Shown: in pieces, positions 21,517 to 32,424 of the stretch
Layout of the letters: every line of letters starts with the position of its first letter
Numbering within the stretch: position 1 is the stretch's first letter
Source of the DNA: Volvox africanus
Taxonomy: Eukaryota; Chlorophyta; Chlorophyceae; Chlamydomonadales; Volvocaceae
DNA: 64,000 bases
NCBI GenBank assembly: GCA_030268105.1
Contig: BSDZ01000115.1
Span: 1 to 64,000, forward strand
Direction: 5' to 3'
Position numbers and translations under genes: made by a program
Notes under the pieces: generated by a model
What the model saw: only the letters and a program-made list of their open reading frames with translations
Told to the model about the DNA's origin: nothing
The model's database searches: none

Positions 21517-22956
21517 GTGAAACACCCAGTCTCAGGAAAAGTGTGCACGGAACCCAAATCCATCCTTGAAGCTGTACACCAGTACTACCAGAAGCAGGCC
21601 GCCCCCATTAGCGCTCCAAAGACTGGACGGTACCACCCCGAGGAAATCCCACGATCGTACCCATTCCTGCAGAACACCGCACCAGACGCCTTCTCCCTAA
21701 CCAGCCTGAGACAGGCCACGGATAAAGTCTTGCTTTGCAGCGTCGCCGACTCGTTTAACTTTAACAAATGTATCCAACACCTAGCCCGTAATAAGACGCC
21801 GGGACCAGATGGACTACCTAACGAGTTGCTGAGGGCATTGCCTGCTACCTTACAGACCACCATCCATGACCGCCTGAAAGTTATGTGGGTCCAGGCCCGC
21901 ACACCGAAGACATGGACTGAATCCGTCATGGTCCTCCTACCGAAAGCAGGGGATGCGCTCCTCTTGAGCAACAAGAGACCCATTGCCCTCGCCAACACCC
22001 TTTATAAGCTATGGACTAGCCTCGTCACAGTGTCCATCGGGGACGTCGCTCCCAAACTCGCATTGTTCAGTGAGGCGCAAGAAGGGTTCCTCCGGTACAG
22101 AAACACGGAAAGGCAAATCCAATACCTGCTCCATGTGATTGAGGATGCTGGCCTCGCACACAAAGATCTCTACTTGCTATATGTCGACTTCTCCTCGGCA
22201 TTCAACACCATCAACCACGACCTGCTGCTACAGATCATGTACGACTTGGGGCTACCCGAAGACCTCATCTATGTCGTACGGGACCTTTACAGCCAGGCAC
22301 GGACCACTATACGGACAGAGCACGGCCACACAGCATCAATAATGATCGAACGCGGCACGGTTCAGGGAGACACGCTTTTGCCGGTGCTATTCATCATCTT
22401 CCTCGAACCACTCCTCCGATGGCTCCATGCAGGCGGACGAGGGTACAAATATGGCTGCCTCTTTGACAGCTTGAACGCCAGATACCACGGAAGCTCAGGC
22501 GCATACGCCGACGACCTCGCTGTGATGACCAACAACGCACAAGACCTACAAATGCAATGCGACAAAATCAGCTTGTACTCAAAATGGGCGGGCCTGCACG
22601 TAAACCACAAAAAAAGCGCAGTGACGGGCATCCTGCACCACAGAGCTTGGGCTGACCGAGGCCTGAACGGACCCACTTGTACACGCACACTCAAGTCAGC
22701 CCTGGAGGAAAAAATCAAGATAAGCGGCCAGGCAGTGCCGTACCTACCCCCCACGGAGCCCTACAAATACCTTGGGGTACACGTGACGATGACCCTCAAC
22801 TGGAGTGCACAGATGGCCCATGTCTGCAAGACGGTGAGGGACAAGGGTGACCTACTTCAGGGCTCCCTAGCATCGCCGGACCAATGCATCAGAATCATAC
22901 AGACTTGTATACAACCGGTAGTGTCGTACAGCTTCCCCACCATGGCATACACCTAA
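21517..22956 (+). pseudogene. LINE reverse transcriptase
   Basis: Non-LTR retrotransposon RT, 479 codons. Order of motifs: NKTPGPDGLPNELLRALP, SVMVLLPKAGD with RPIALANTLYKLW, the first catalytic Asp in LYVDFSSAFNTINH, GTVQGDTLLPVLF, and YADD at 22504-22515 in GAYADDLAVMTNN, then YKYLGVHV. In the family this enzyme copies the LINE RNA from a nicked target end. The frame ends with TAA at 22954 by a single frame change, since the next frame (22970-23980) continues the protein. It is otherwise well preserved. Confidence 0.94.
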
Positions 22957-22969
22957 CGATATCAAACTT

Positions 22970-23980
22970 TTGGACGCGATGATAGCACGCGTAGCCCGAC
23001 GCTGCTACGGCTTGCCCACCAGTTTCCCCACACGTGCCGTGCTGCTACCAGCGGAACAGTATGGATTGGGAGTTGGGTCCCTGCTACCGATCTACGTGCG
23101 CATGGCAGTACGTGCGCTGGTCTTATCCCTAAATGATGAAGGCCGGCTAGGCGTCGTGACAAGAGCCATGCTTGAGCTGCAGTGTCGTCTGGCGGCCGAC
23201 ACCAGGATGCACATGTTGAAACGTGAGAGCAGTTTTTATACCGCCTTAAAACAGCTGACCCTGGCGCGAGACCACGGCATCACGATCACAGACAAGGGGA
23301 TGCCGTACAACACATCCCTAAACACTCTCATGACGGCCGCCTCCGTCATCAACGCACGGCAGGACACAAAGCCCGGAACCCTGCCATTCCGGTGCCTGCT
23401 CCCCTTAACAGAGCTGGGCTTAGACATGCACGCGCTCATTGACAAGAACACAACACAACACCTCATCACCACCACCGAACTCCAGAGGCTTTTCCCCCGG
23501 GGCAAGGTGCAACACCGGCACAAGATTGCACTGAATCGACTAAGCCTAGCGATAAGTGCCCAATGCCCCCAAGCCCCACACACTAAGGCACATGACCCGC
23601 GTTGCTGGTCGTCCGTGCTACCTCTGGAAGACAGACGCCTCCGCGAGATTCCCAGCGACCTGCCATTCACCGGCCTCCGGCACAAAGCAAGTCTTCCCAA
23701 CCCAATACTAGCACCATCCCTCGACCCACATGTACGCCGTAATACACCTATCGTGTGGTGTAAGACCACGCAGAAACCTCACCATCCCCACACCAAGCCA
23801 GACGACATGAAGAGCGACTCGCCAGCGCCGCCGAGCCGCCCTGCGGATCCAGCATGCACAGGACGGAAGCGCACAAGATCCGCCTATCAGCGGCAACAGG
23901 ACTTCATCAACAACAATACACGCTGTGACAACAGCAACGTGAGAACAGATTCTGCAGCCATCCACGGCGCGCAACTCTGA
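22970..23980 (+). pseudogene. LINE RT thumb/post-RT region
   Basis: A 336-codon frame directly after RT in another phase. It contains the helical region typical of LINE RT C-termini (ARVARRCYGLPTSFPTRAVL, EQYGLGVGSL). No further catalytic motif is recognised. The last 60 residues are Pro/Arg/Ser-rich and probably a flexible linker. Confidence 0.75.
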
Positions 23981-24835
23981 GACCCGGCCCCACAATGCAC
24001 GTTGTATATAGAAGCGAGACGTGTCATGGCAGCCCTGCAAAAAGACACCCGTAGGAGTGTACCCAACCTAGGAAACCCTCCCGGGCCTATCGTCCAGGGG
24101 CCAAGCCGGCAAACCTGTCGCACACTAAACATCGGTATGACCCCCGTGCCAGGAGAAACCGGCACCCCAAACCCCGTGCTGGCATACCTCGCTGAAAAGG
24201 GACTTGACTGCACGCCGGTAGCGCCAAGTCACTCCCGCGCCAGCACAGGCACGGGTGTGACACGGGCTGGATCGAGCATCACCGCCAGGAAATACGCCGG
24301 TCACCCACCTACACCCGAACCGGCCGGAGCGCTACCAGGGACACCGAAGCCACCAGAGCACCTCACCCCACAATGGTGGAGACCTTGATGGAAGGTTACC
24401 CGCGATCAAATCCTGGAAGACCGGATACCCTGGAAGCCTGGAAAAGGACAAGCAAAGGATACAACGGGGCAACAACAGATAGTTTACGACCTATACAACG
24501 ACGCAGAGGACATCGCGGAAATACTCGCGGGCCCAATCACAAAACGTACCGTCCCTTCAAAGGTGAAACCCCCCAGGAAACGGAAAACTGGGGCGGATAC
24601 GACCTCAACCCATGAACAATACTACACAGTTCGCTGGAAAGACACTATTACCCCGAAGTCTATCGTCGGCGCTTATGCCAGTATGGGATACGTGCCCAAG
24701 CAGCTCTTGCCAGTGACAGGCCTCTATGGCACGCGGATCGACCGCCACTTCCGCAGAGTAATATGGGAGCCGTCTGATATCCCCGCAACACAACTCGGAA
24801 GGTTGCCCAACGGACCAGGCGATGGAGAGATATGA
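23981..24835 (+). pseudogene. LINE linker region of unknown function
   Basis: Three short frames (24002-24388, 24373-24615, 24563-24835) appear to be one protein region broken by indels. The first is Pro/Thr-rich and low complexity. The last reads YYTVRWKDTITPKSIVGAY, then RRVIWEPSD, which looks like a small folded module. I do not recognise it with confidence. Confidence 0.5.
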
Positions 24836-25780
24836 GCAAACGAGATCACAGAGGGTGAACCCCCTCTCGAAATACCCAAAACCCAAGGACAGCAATCTAA
24901 CGACCCCTCAGCGGCAGGGCCGATGGGACCCGCCCCCCTTGGAGCAAACCCAGCGGGCACGCCTTATTCGAGCGAACACTACCTTTGAGACCGCGCCATG
25001 CAATCCATACACGGACACGTGCCCCACGGGAAAGTACCGAATCCAGATAGGACTGCTAACCAAAGAGGGCAGCTCAACCGAAGGGAACGTGGCCTTTGCC
25101 TATGACCCGAGAGGGAAATGCGTGGGCACCCTCACCCTGCAACGCTTAGAGACCCTCAGAATGCGATACCAACACACGAACGAAACCTACCCGGAGGTAC
25201 ACAGAAGCTTATCCCCCCAGGGCGACTTCGCCGAAGACGTCGCATGCCTTCTTCTGCGGTACAGAAAGGATCCCAATGGGCGAGAGTCGAAAGACCTGCC
25301 ACGGTCGCAGGCGACCATGAATAGACAACTGCGCCGCACGTTGGTTGACGCCCTGCACACCCTAGACGCCGGCCCAGTTGTCGAAAGGTTTTCATCCCCG
25401 CTTAACTGCGGCGAAGAGGTGCAATACTACTTCAGCGCCCATGCAGAAGACCAACTCTTCGGGGCGAACATAGATGCATTCTCCCAGCCATTTACAGGCC
25501 TCTCGATAGCACACCCGAACCCCGACCCCACCAGCGTCAAAAAGGCGGTAATGTGGGCAATCACAGGCGCATCACACACAATGACATCCGCATTGCCCAC
25601 CGCCACACTACTCATTGTCCCGCACAGCCGGACCGGTCCCCACACACAGCTTTACAACACACCGTACGTCTTCCATCTTGCGCAACTGAGCCGCGGTGAA
25701 GCGTGCATGCTCACCATCGGGACGGGAACTGACGGTCAAATCCAAATCCAAAGGGAGGCCTGGACCTCGTCGTGGTGGCC
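24822..25780 (+). pseudogene. LINE region resembling a PCIF1-type methyltransferase domain
   Basis: A 327-codon frame between RT and RNase H. Residues about 188-235 read ERFSSPLNC, FSAHAEDQLFGA, FTGLSIAHPNPDP. This matches in order what I recall of PCIF1-family adenine N6 methyltransferases: a SPLNC-like motif, a segment with Asp and FG, then the catalytic NPPF. Here the catalytic motif would read HPNPDP, so activity is doubtful. Residues 255-300 (LPTATLLIVPHSR) fit the strand after the catalytic loop. The frame is left at about 25757 by an indel, after which RNase H follows in a different phase. The assignment rests on motif memory only. An alternative is a LINE-specific domain of unknown fold. 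Confidence 0.5.
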
Positions 25781-26638
25781 AACGACACGGCGATCCGAGG
25801 AATAAATGCCCGCTCCATGAAGGCGCTCCTAACCGAACTCAAAGCGATGGACGCCGTCGGCCTCCCCAAAATACATCTGCGCATGCGGGACACGCCCGAG
25901 GGCACCCAATACGTCGACATCCAGCGTCCCTACCCAAGCAAAGCTGCTCAGATCATACGCAAAATGATGGCCTCAAAGCCGCCTGGACCCAGACCCACCG
26001 CCATAGTCCACCAAATGGACGGACAGATGCTCCAGCAGCGCTTGACAGCAGCTTTCCCCGGACAAATACCACTCCGCGTGTACCCACAAGATATCATCTG
26101 GACTGACGGTAGCTGCATTAAACCGGCTGAAAACGACGGCCCGAACAAGTTGGGTGCGGCTGCGTGCTGTGGACCCACCGGAATAACATTGTACATCGAC
26201 CCAGCAGGCGTCGGATGCACCAATACCATTCAATGGGCAGAGCTGGCGGCAATACGCGTGGCCCTATCAACGCAAAAGGAAGTGAACAGCGCCCTAACAA
26301 TTGCCACTGATTCACAAGCATCACTGGATCTTATCAAAAGAGCAATAAACGATCCGAGTAAACTGCACATTTCCAAGCACAAAGCCTTACTCATGGATAT
26401 CACCGAACTACTGTACGACTACGCCCACCAGAACATAACCGTCCACTTCTTGAAAGTGAAATCGCATACCGGCCTTGATGGTAATGACAAAGCTGACAAG
26501 GGAGCAACATCTGTCGCACAAGGCGAGATTCCGGCAACTTTTACTGAAAAGGCAGACAGCGTCCCGTTCGATAAAGTGTTCTGGCTAAAACAGCGTGACA
26601 CTTGCTTTTACATTAGTGACCTGAACAAAGGCCTCTAG
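25772..26638 (+). pseudogene. LINE RNase H
   Basis: Ribonuclease H domain, unusual in being encoded downstream of RT in a LINE but known in several clades. Catalytic residues are visible in order: Asp in IIWTDGSC (26105), Glu in WAELAAIRVAL, Asp in IATDSQASLDL, and the last Asp in GLDGNDKAD. The preceding 100 residues link to the methyltransferase-like region. TAG at 26636 is probably premature, because the downstream frames continue the protein. Confidence 0.9.
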
Positions 26639-27450
26639 AAGTGTCTCCAGCAGGATACCTTCGCAGGCTGTACAAATGACACAATTCTAACTGAAAAATG
26701 GTGTAATACCGCCTTGAAATTAGACCCCAAAACCAGCGATGCCTTCCTTAGCAACCCAAAGACGCCCCACTGGCTCAAACTGCAAATACTGAAAGCTCGA
26801 TCGGACTACTGTTCAATGCTAAGCTGCAGAAACTTTACGGACGTGGCGGAGATGGAAACTGCCCTATTTGCCGCAGCTGCGGAACGACCGGCCCCACACC
26901 CGACTCAGGAGCCCACATACTCGGCGGATGCCCCCACCCAACCATGAAAGGCATGTACATCAACCGGCATAACCAAGCGACGCGCACTATTGCTGACTGC
27001 GTCCACGGGGGCCGTAACCGTGGTGGCTTCATGATTATGGACGCCGGTAAAGAAGTGGATCTCCCACCGTACTGTAGCGGGATGCGCGTCCCCAAATGGA
27101 TGCTGCCACACCTAGGAGACGAGGAAATCCGCCGCCTCCGCCAAGACATCATGTTCATTCCCAACCTCCCCACGCGCAGAACCCAGTGCAAACGGTACCA
27201 GGGGACGGAATGCAAGCTCATGCACGATGTGTACATTGTCGAAGTGGGCTACACTAGCGACCTGCAACACACCGATAAACTCGAGCAGAAAACTGCACAA
27301 CACGCACGGCTAACAGAGGAACTCATGAAAGCAGGCTGGAAGGTGCACTACACTGAGGCGCAAATCGTCACCCTGGGCAGCACAGGGACCCTAACCAACA
27401 CGCTAAAACCGCTCCTGTGCAGGCTTGGCTCTTCCGTGGAGCATGCCCAG
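26639..27450 (+). pseudogene. LINE C-terminal zinc finger and restriction-like endonuclease domain
   Basis: Frames 26714-26947 and 26944-27450. The first part, read through 26940, gives a Cys/His cluster (CPICRSC, then HILGGC) followed by YINRHNQATR, the LINE C-terminal zinc finger plus RHN signature. The second part contains VYIVEVGYTSD, KLEQKTAQHARL and GWKVH with GSTGTL, which fits the PD-(D/E)XK-like restriction endonuclease domain seen at the end of Dualen-type LINEs. With the N-terminal apurinic-type domain this would make a dual-endonuclease element. The gene is cut at 27450 by a family C LTR, so the true end and 3' UTR are absent. Confidence 0.65.
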
Positions 27451-27971
27451 TGTTGTATCTCTCCTCAGTTTTGCCCATAAATTGTCTGCATGTCTGGGGC
27501 TTAGACAATAGCACGAAACGCTTGCAAGTACAACAAAGCACTTGGAAGCAGCAAGAGACAGCGGAAGACTTGAGAAAGAGGAAAGATATAACTTACAATG
27601 ATGAAAGGATACAATGGTATGATCGGCCGTCAGACCCAGCGGGCGGCAATCATGATACGGCGATTGGCGAATAGCGAATGGTGAAGCTCGGGCTTAGCTC
27701 GGACTAAAATAGCAGAGCAAATTGCAATAGTCCAGGTGAACACAGGCGTGTTCCAATAGTATACGAAAATGTTCTGCTCTACATGGCCGTCCTCGCATCT
27801 AATATACGTGCGATATCGATATGCAGTACAACTCACACTAGGAGGTCAATCCTAAGTGTGATAACCCTAACGCAGGGCTTCAATATCTGCGTATTCCGAC
27901 AATTAAGCCTTCATAGCGTCCGCAAGATACAAGAGTCCGAATAGCAATATCCGGTTGCCGATCGACCACTG
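27451..27971 (-). repeat. Truncated LTR, family C, minus strand
   Basis: It begins TGTTGTATCTCTCC at the LINE break. It follows the same block order as family A/B LTRs read backward: the gcggaagact region, the gtcagaccc..gcgggc block, the cggccgtcctcgca-like block, and the palindromic ccgaatagcaatatccgg. It is cut at 27971 by the LTR of element D before reaching its outer end. Too divergent from A and B to be either. Confidence 0.72.
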
Positions 27972-28390
27972 TGTAACAGAGGGAGCGCCTAGCTGTTGGG
28001 GATAGCTATATCGGCGAGCTCCGAGTCATTGTGCCGTAGGGCACGCGGCGTAAGGGTGACTCCTTATAGATTACATTATAGTAGTAATTACAAAGAAAGA
28101 AGAAGAAGAAGTATAAGAAGTTGTATGTCTAAATGATCCAGGCGCCTTAAATAGCGTTACCTGGCTCGTAAGGGGGCCTTACGTCTATTCAAAACTGGCG
28201 CACATTCTACAACTGACACCGTTGTACAAATGCTTGCACGCCAGTAGTCCCATGCGACTTGTCCAAGTTCTATGCGTTAGATTTATAATAAGTAATCTAT
28301 TATAACGCAATTAAGTTATTGTCATAAAAGCCAAATACGACAAATCAGTTTCACTCGTTCTGGCGCTTCTGCGCCATTCACCCTGTTACA
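27972..28390 (-). repeat. 3' LTR of element D (419 bp)
   Basis: It has inverted ends TGTAACAG and CTGTTACA. On the minus strand it follows a polypurine tract and the stop of a gypsy integrase, so it is the 3' LTR of a minus-strand element. It contains a GAA-rich stretch near 28095-28115. It is half the length of the A/B LTRs and unrelated to them in sequence, and inserted in the family C LTR. Confidence 0.85.
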
Positions 28391-28404
28391 CCATCCCCCC
28401 TCCG
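28391..28404 (-). other. Polypurine tract of element D
   Basis: On the minus strand cggaggggggatgg directly precedes the LTR start TGTAACAG. It shares the aggggggat core with families A and B. Confidence 0.75.
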
Positions 28405-28486
28405 CGAAGGGTTGCGTCCCCGCAACTCTAACTCCAGCAAACTCCACGAAGTGGTAGGTAACAGGCGTGTTGAAATGACCAAGGGG

Positions 28487-29139
28487 CTATTTACGTTTGC
28501 GAAAACTGCTGCGTCGCTGCTGGGTTTTGGCCACAGAACGGGGGTGATCGCGTTCGTACTGTGCAATCAGTTCCGGGACATCCTCCAGTAGGGTAGCCTC
28601 GTCGATGAAGATGTTCTCGGACTCATCATAGCCCTTGAACTTGACGCCATATGTGACACGACCAGTGATGGGGGTAATATGGCGGCTGACTATGGCCTCC
28701 ACATGCCACCACAGGTCTCCAGTGGAGTTGACGAAGGGCTCAGGTGTGGCTTGGGCCACGGCTCGGTCCGGAAAAGCGTCGTCCGCCGTCCTGAATGGGT
28801 GGAGTTGTCTCACGTTGACGACCGGGTGGATGCGCATGTGCGCCGGGAGCTTCAGCCGCGCTGCATTCTTGGAAACCATGGCCTCGATGGTGAAGGGGCC
28901 GACATAGCACGAGTTGAATTTCGTGCGGGAGTCGCCCGTTACCAGCTTGAGGTGGGCCGTGGATAAGAGCACCATGTCGCCTGCCGCGAAGGTGTGATCT
29001 GCACGTCCCTTGTCAGCGTAGGCAGCCTGGCGGTGTTGTGCGGCCTTGACATGCAGCTTGGCTTGGGAGAGCGCAATTTCGCGGTCGATCATGAACAATG
29101 TGACCGACGGGTTAGCGGGCTCCCAGTTGGGGTGCTTGG
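28487..29139 (-). pseudogene. Element D integrase C-terminus with chromodomain, partial
   Basis: The minus-strand frame carries the integrase tail AKHPNWEPANPSVTLF, a helix with HRQAAYADKGRADHTF, the GPY/F-like motif YVGPFTIEAM, LPAHMRIHPVVNVRQLHPF, then a chromodomain (WWHVEAIVSRH, YGVKFKGYDESENIF) and a basic tail ending at 28487. It is a different chromovirus family from A and B. Everything upstream (integrase core, RT, gag, 5' LTR) is missing: the frame runs at 29139/29140 straight into satellite sequence, so the 43 residues before it are not part of the gene. Confidence 0.85.
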
Positions 29140-30220
29140 CATTCAATGATAGCTTACAAGCATGCAGATGATGATGATATCTCACGTTGTCACACACGTG
29201 CTTGAGTGGGTGGCTGGGGTGGTCTTGTTGATCGATGGTACTCTTGTGATGAATATATGATAACATCACAGCCTTATTTTGTTTTGAACTCGCATTGCCA
29301 ATGCCTACATTACGCTGACTAAAGATGTTAGTTTAGAGACATCATCGTACTTATGTATTGCCATACAGCTTTCTAGCTATGTGTGTGTATTGGGCTGATG
29401 CATTCATGTGCTGCCAACCTATCTTCAGCTCTATCACTATGCATCTGACTGACGCGTCATCATCATTGGATCATCAAACGTGATACATCATCTATCACTA
29501 TGTATCATTGCCCCAAGCAACAGGCAATGCCATCAGCTAGCTGTCAAAAGAAGCTTTACATTCATATACATCATTTATAAGATCAGTAGTCGGACATTTA
29601 CTTAGAAATCATGCCTTGCTTCATCATGGTGTTGACACGTAGACCACCAGCTTGCAGCATGATTCCAAGGAATGATACACCACACATGATACCAAACAAT
29701 GAAGCAGATCAGACATCAGAATGGAAGGCGAACCAGGGGTGCTGAAGTAGCATGTAAAGAAGCACTCATTACTTGCCCAAGCTAAGTGGCTGTGTGATAC
29801 AGTTTGGGTGAACTGCGAGCTGACCAGTAGCGGAGTTGACGCCTTAGTTGATTCGGCAGATTCCGCTGGATGCTGGTGGTGGGTGCTGAACCTGGGAAAA
29901 CCACGGATTTTGGAGAAGTCGGCATGGGAGACTGGATGAGGGTGCCCCGAAACACCGGGGAAGGTAGGGACTGCCAGGTTAGTGGCCACGGGTGATGTAC
30001 CCCCCTATCCTACACACATAAGTTTGGGTATCACTGCTGCTGTATAACGGCTCAATTATCGTGGATGTGTTGGTTGATGCGACCTGGCAAGACAATCAGT
30101 GACCCCGTAATTGAGTGCATTGTGACCACTACATCTATATCTGTAAATATTAACATAATCACACATTGATAAATCCGCAAGATCGGTATTATGTGCATGG
30201 CGTTGCCAGCTGTTGCCAGC

Positions 30221-31034
30221 AGTTGTATCCTTCCTTCTTCAATCATGCACTGAATCTGCACGTTCGAGTGTTAGCTACACGTGCATCATGCTTACAAACA
30301 GCAAGACGATTCAATGCGAGCAATGTGACAGCGGAAGACTTATCAATAAGGAAAGATTCAACTTACAATGATCTTCAATTGCAAAATAGAAGTCTGCCGT
30401 CAGACCCCGCGGGCAGCGTTCATCATACGGCTGGAAGTGATATGCCGAAATAGCTCAGGCCGATAATAATTGAGTAAAACGTATATATGGGAATCAGATT
30501 GAGTTAAGTACGTGGGTACTTAATCCAAAGTAGCTTTGAGCGGACTTCGGTCTCTAGGCGGCCGTCCTCGCACCTATCACGCTCGCGATACCGATGTGCA
30601 GTACAAGTCTCACTGGATTCCGATCTCAAGTGTGAGTACTATTGTAGCACTGTCCTAAATATCGCGTAATTCGTGATATTAATGGATGCAACGTATGCAG
30701 TGTGCAAAGGTCCGAATATTGATATTCGGTTGCCGACCCAACCATTGCTATCGTCACGTTTCCACATCCGCGTGTGGCTCATGATACGAATGATGTAATA
30801 ATATTTGAAATATGATTACTTGATATATTATGCCATAATGGGTTCGTGCATCCATATCAGCTTCGAGTCAAACATGTTGACCGACAGCGCGATGTCGTGA
30901 ATGATAATGTGGCATGCTACATTAGCTAGATATATACGAATATATCATGCTAAAATGCTAGTATCGCGTCCAGTCATGCTTAGATGAAAGTAAGCCTATT
31001 TTGACATAAACGGTGATCGAACCGGCGTACAAAA
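30221..31034 (-). mobile_element. Solo LTR of family B fixed in every satellite unit
   Basis: The minus-strand family B LTR has decayed ends (AGTTGT and ACAAAA instead of TGTTGT and ACAACA) and a 5-bp duplication CCAGC (30216-30220 and 31035-31039). Equivalent copies lie at 33506-34319, 36763-37576, 40020-40833, 43057-43870, 46314-47127, 49599-50412, 52636-53449 and 55673-56486. Because all units share the insertion site, it inserted before the array was amplified. Confidence 0.9.
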
Positions 31035-31676
31035 CCAGCAAGATCAATAATGTGATAACATATGAATGCGCGGATTGAGCCGGCATGCATGGTTTTTTAG
31101 CATTGAAATGACATAAATCATGAAGTAATAATATGTGCAAGATTATTACATCAATGCTTGCATGATCCATGCATAAGTGTGAGAAGTGCGACTTTGAATG
31201 TGGTAAGGGACTGAGGGACTGACTAAGGGAAGTTTGCGTATGCATCATAGAATAATGATGCAAAAGCACACTTAGACTCATACCGATGAGCATTGATATT
31301 CGCACCATGGTTACGTGGGAACAAGTGTCATGGTGTGAGATACAATCGTAGCCACGACCACAGCAGCTCAGCTACAACCGAATATTGATATTCGGCCATT
31401 CCAACCGCATTGCATAAATGCCAGGAAGGTTTGTTAATGATAAATATACTGCATGTGAATATTGGTGATACGTCTGCTAGGAGTCTGGAAGGGAAGAATG
31501 CCTGCGAGCTCATTCCATTCAGCCATACCTGCCATCATTCTGACTTATATATAAAGTTCTGCTTTCTTCTGCGGACCTATGTACATGTGATATGAATATG
31601 TGGTTGTTCCCACATGCATGTGGTTGTTCCTGGCTCTTGATAAGAGCAGCAGCATAAGCATAGCATAAGCTTAAAT

Positions 31677-31773
31677 TGCACCCGGTGAGGTTCAATCTCA
31701 CGCAGCTTTCGCTATGGGAATGCCCCTCCATCAAGCTTGAGACCCACCCGTTAGACCACTCCGGCACAGGTGC
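31677..31773 (-). tRNA. tRNA-Leu(CAA)-like sequence with 15-nt intron, unit 1
   Basis: It folds as a class II tRNA. Acceptor GCACCTG/CGGGTGC pairs over 7 bp with one G-U, discriminator A. D arm CCG/CGG with loop GAGTGGTCTAA. Anticodon stem TGGGT/TCCCA has four pairs and a T-T mismatch at 31-39. Loop reads CT-CAA-G, then a 15-nt insert at the usual 37/38 intron site. The variable arm is AGC-GAAA-GCT and the T stem GTGAG/CTCAC has 5 bp. Against function: the T loop is ATTGAAC, lacking C56 and weakening the B box, and I see no TTTT terminator within about 60 bp downstream. It may be a pseudo-tRNA or tRNA-derived element. Confidence 0.6.
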
Positions 31774-32424
31774 GGGCCAAGGTACCTTGGCAAGCCTCTC
31801 CGTAAACAGAGGAGAGCTAAACGACATATATAAGGTGTTGCGAACAATCAGGAATTTGATGACAACAATGAACACAGGGACAAATGCCCCTGTCCCAGCA
31901 AAATGTTGCAGCGACATGGGGGAGAGGGAGGCAACCAAAACATTGTATCCCTCTCTCTCTCGCAAGCCATCTACATTTCTATCTATACTTATATTTCTAC
32001 CTACAGTTCTCTATTTCTCTATGTCTCTCTTCATAATTTCTCTCTTCTCCTTATCTCTTCTCATCTCTCTATCTCTCTGTCTCACTATCTCTCTATCTCT
32101 CCAACTCTCTATCTTTATTTAGTTCTCTATGTACTTCTATTTCTATCCATCTATTTCTATCCATCTATTTCTATCCATCTATTTCTATCCATCTATTTCT
32201 ATCCATCTATTTCTATCCACCTAATTATATTTCAATTTATATCTATCTATTTTCATCCATCTATTTTCTACGTATCTGTCCATCTATCTTTCTATCTATC
32301 TTCCTATTACACATACACACATTGGGAAGAAGGAAACACCTGGTCAGCAGGGAGGCTCAGGGTGACAGAGATGATCTCTCTTGCCACAACACCATAAGAG
32401 GTACTGCTGGAAGTCCCGCCACCA

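Larger units (their letters stand above)
29140..32424 (+). repeat. Satellite unit 1 (3285 bp)
   Basis: Carries the 220-bp block (29810-30029) between two copies of AGTTTGGGT and six 14-mers near 32140-32220. Solo LTR at 30221-31034. Its left edge is fused to element D, and the last 68 bp that precede other units are absent there. It has the T variant in the palindrome near 30720, otherwise seen only in unit 9. Confidence 0.95.

Noticed and set aside
28487..29269. Element D integrase frame taken back to the ATG at 29269
   Set aside because: The first 43 codons are satellite sequence found in every unit. The gene part begins at about 29139.
29624..29989. 121-codon minus-strand frame in the units containing the 220-bp block
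   Set aside because: It shrinks to 83 codons when the block is absent, shows no motif, and no codon constraint can be seen.
31003..31034. B-box-like tRNA signal (ggttcgatcacc on the minus strand) near the LTR edge
   Set aside because: It is the 5' start of the family B LTR (cgggttcaatcaccg in other copies). No A box or tRNA fold surrounds it.
31519..31965. 148-codon open frame repeated in every satellite unit on the minus strand (and another of the same length on the plus strand)
   Set aside because: Both overlap the tRNA-like sequence and microsatellite, have no domain, and are preserved only because units are recent copies.
31903..32397. Ser/Ile/Tyr/Leu-rich frame resembling a membrane protein in each unit
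   Set aside because: It is a translation of the CT-rich microsatellite (tctatttctatcca repeats); the hydrophobic look follows from base composition.
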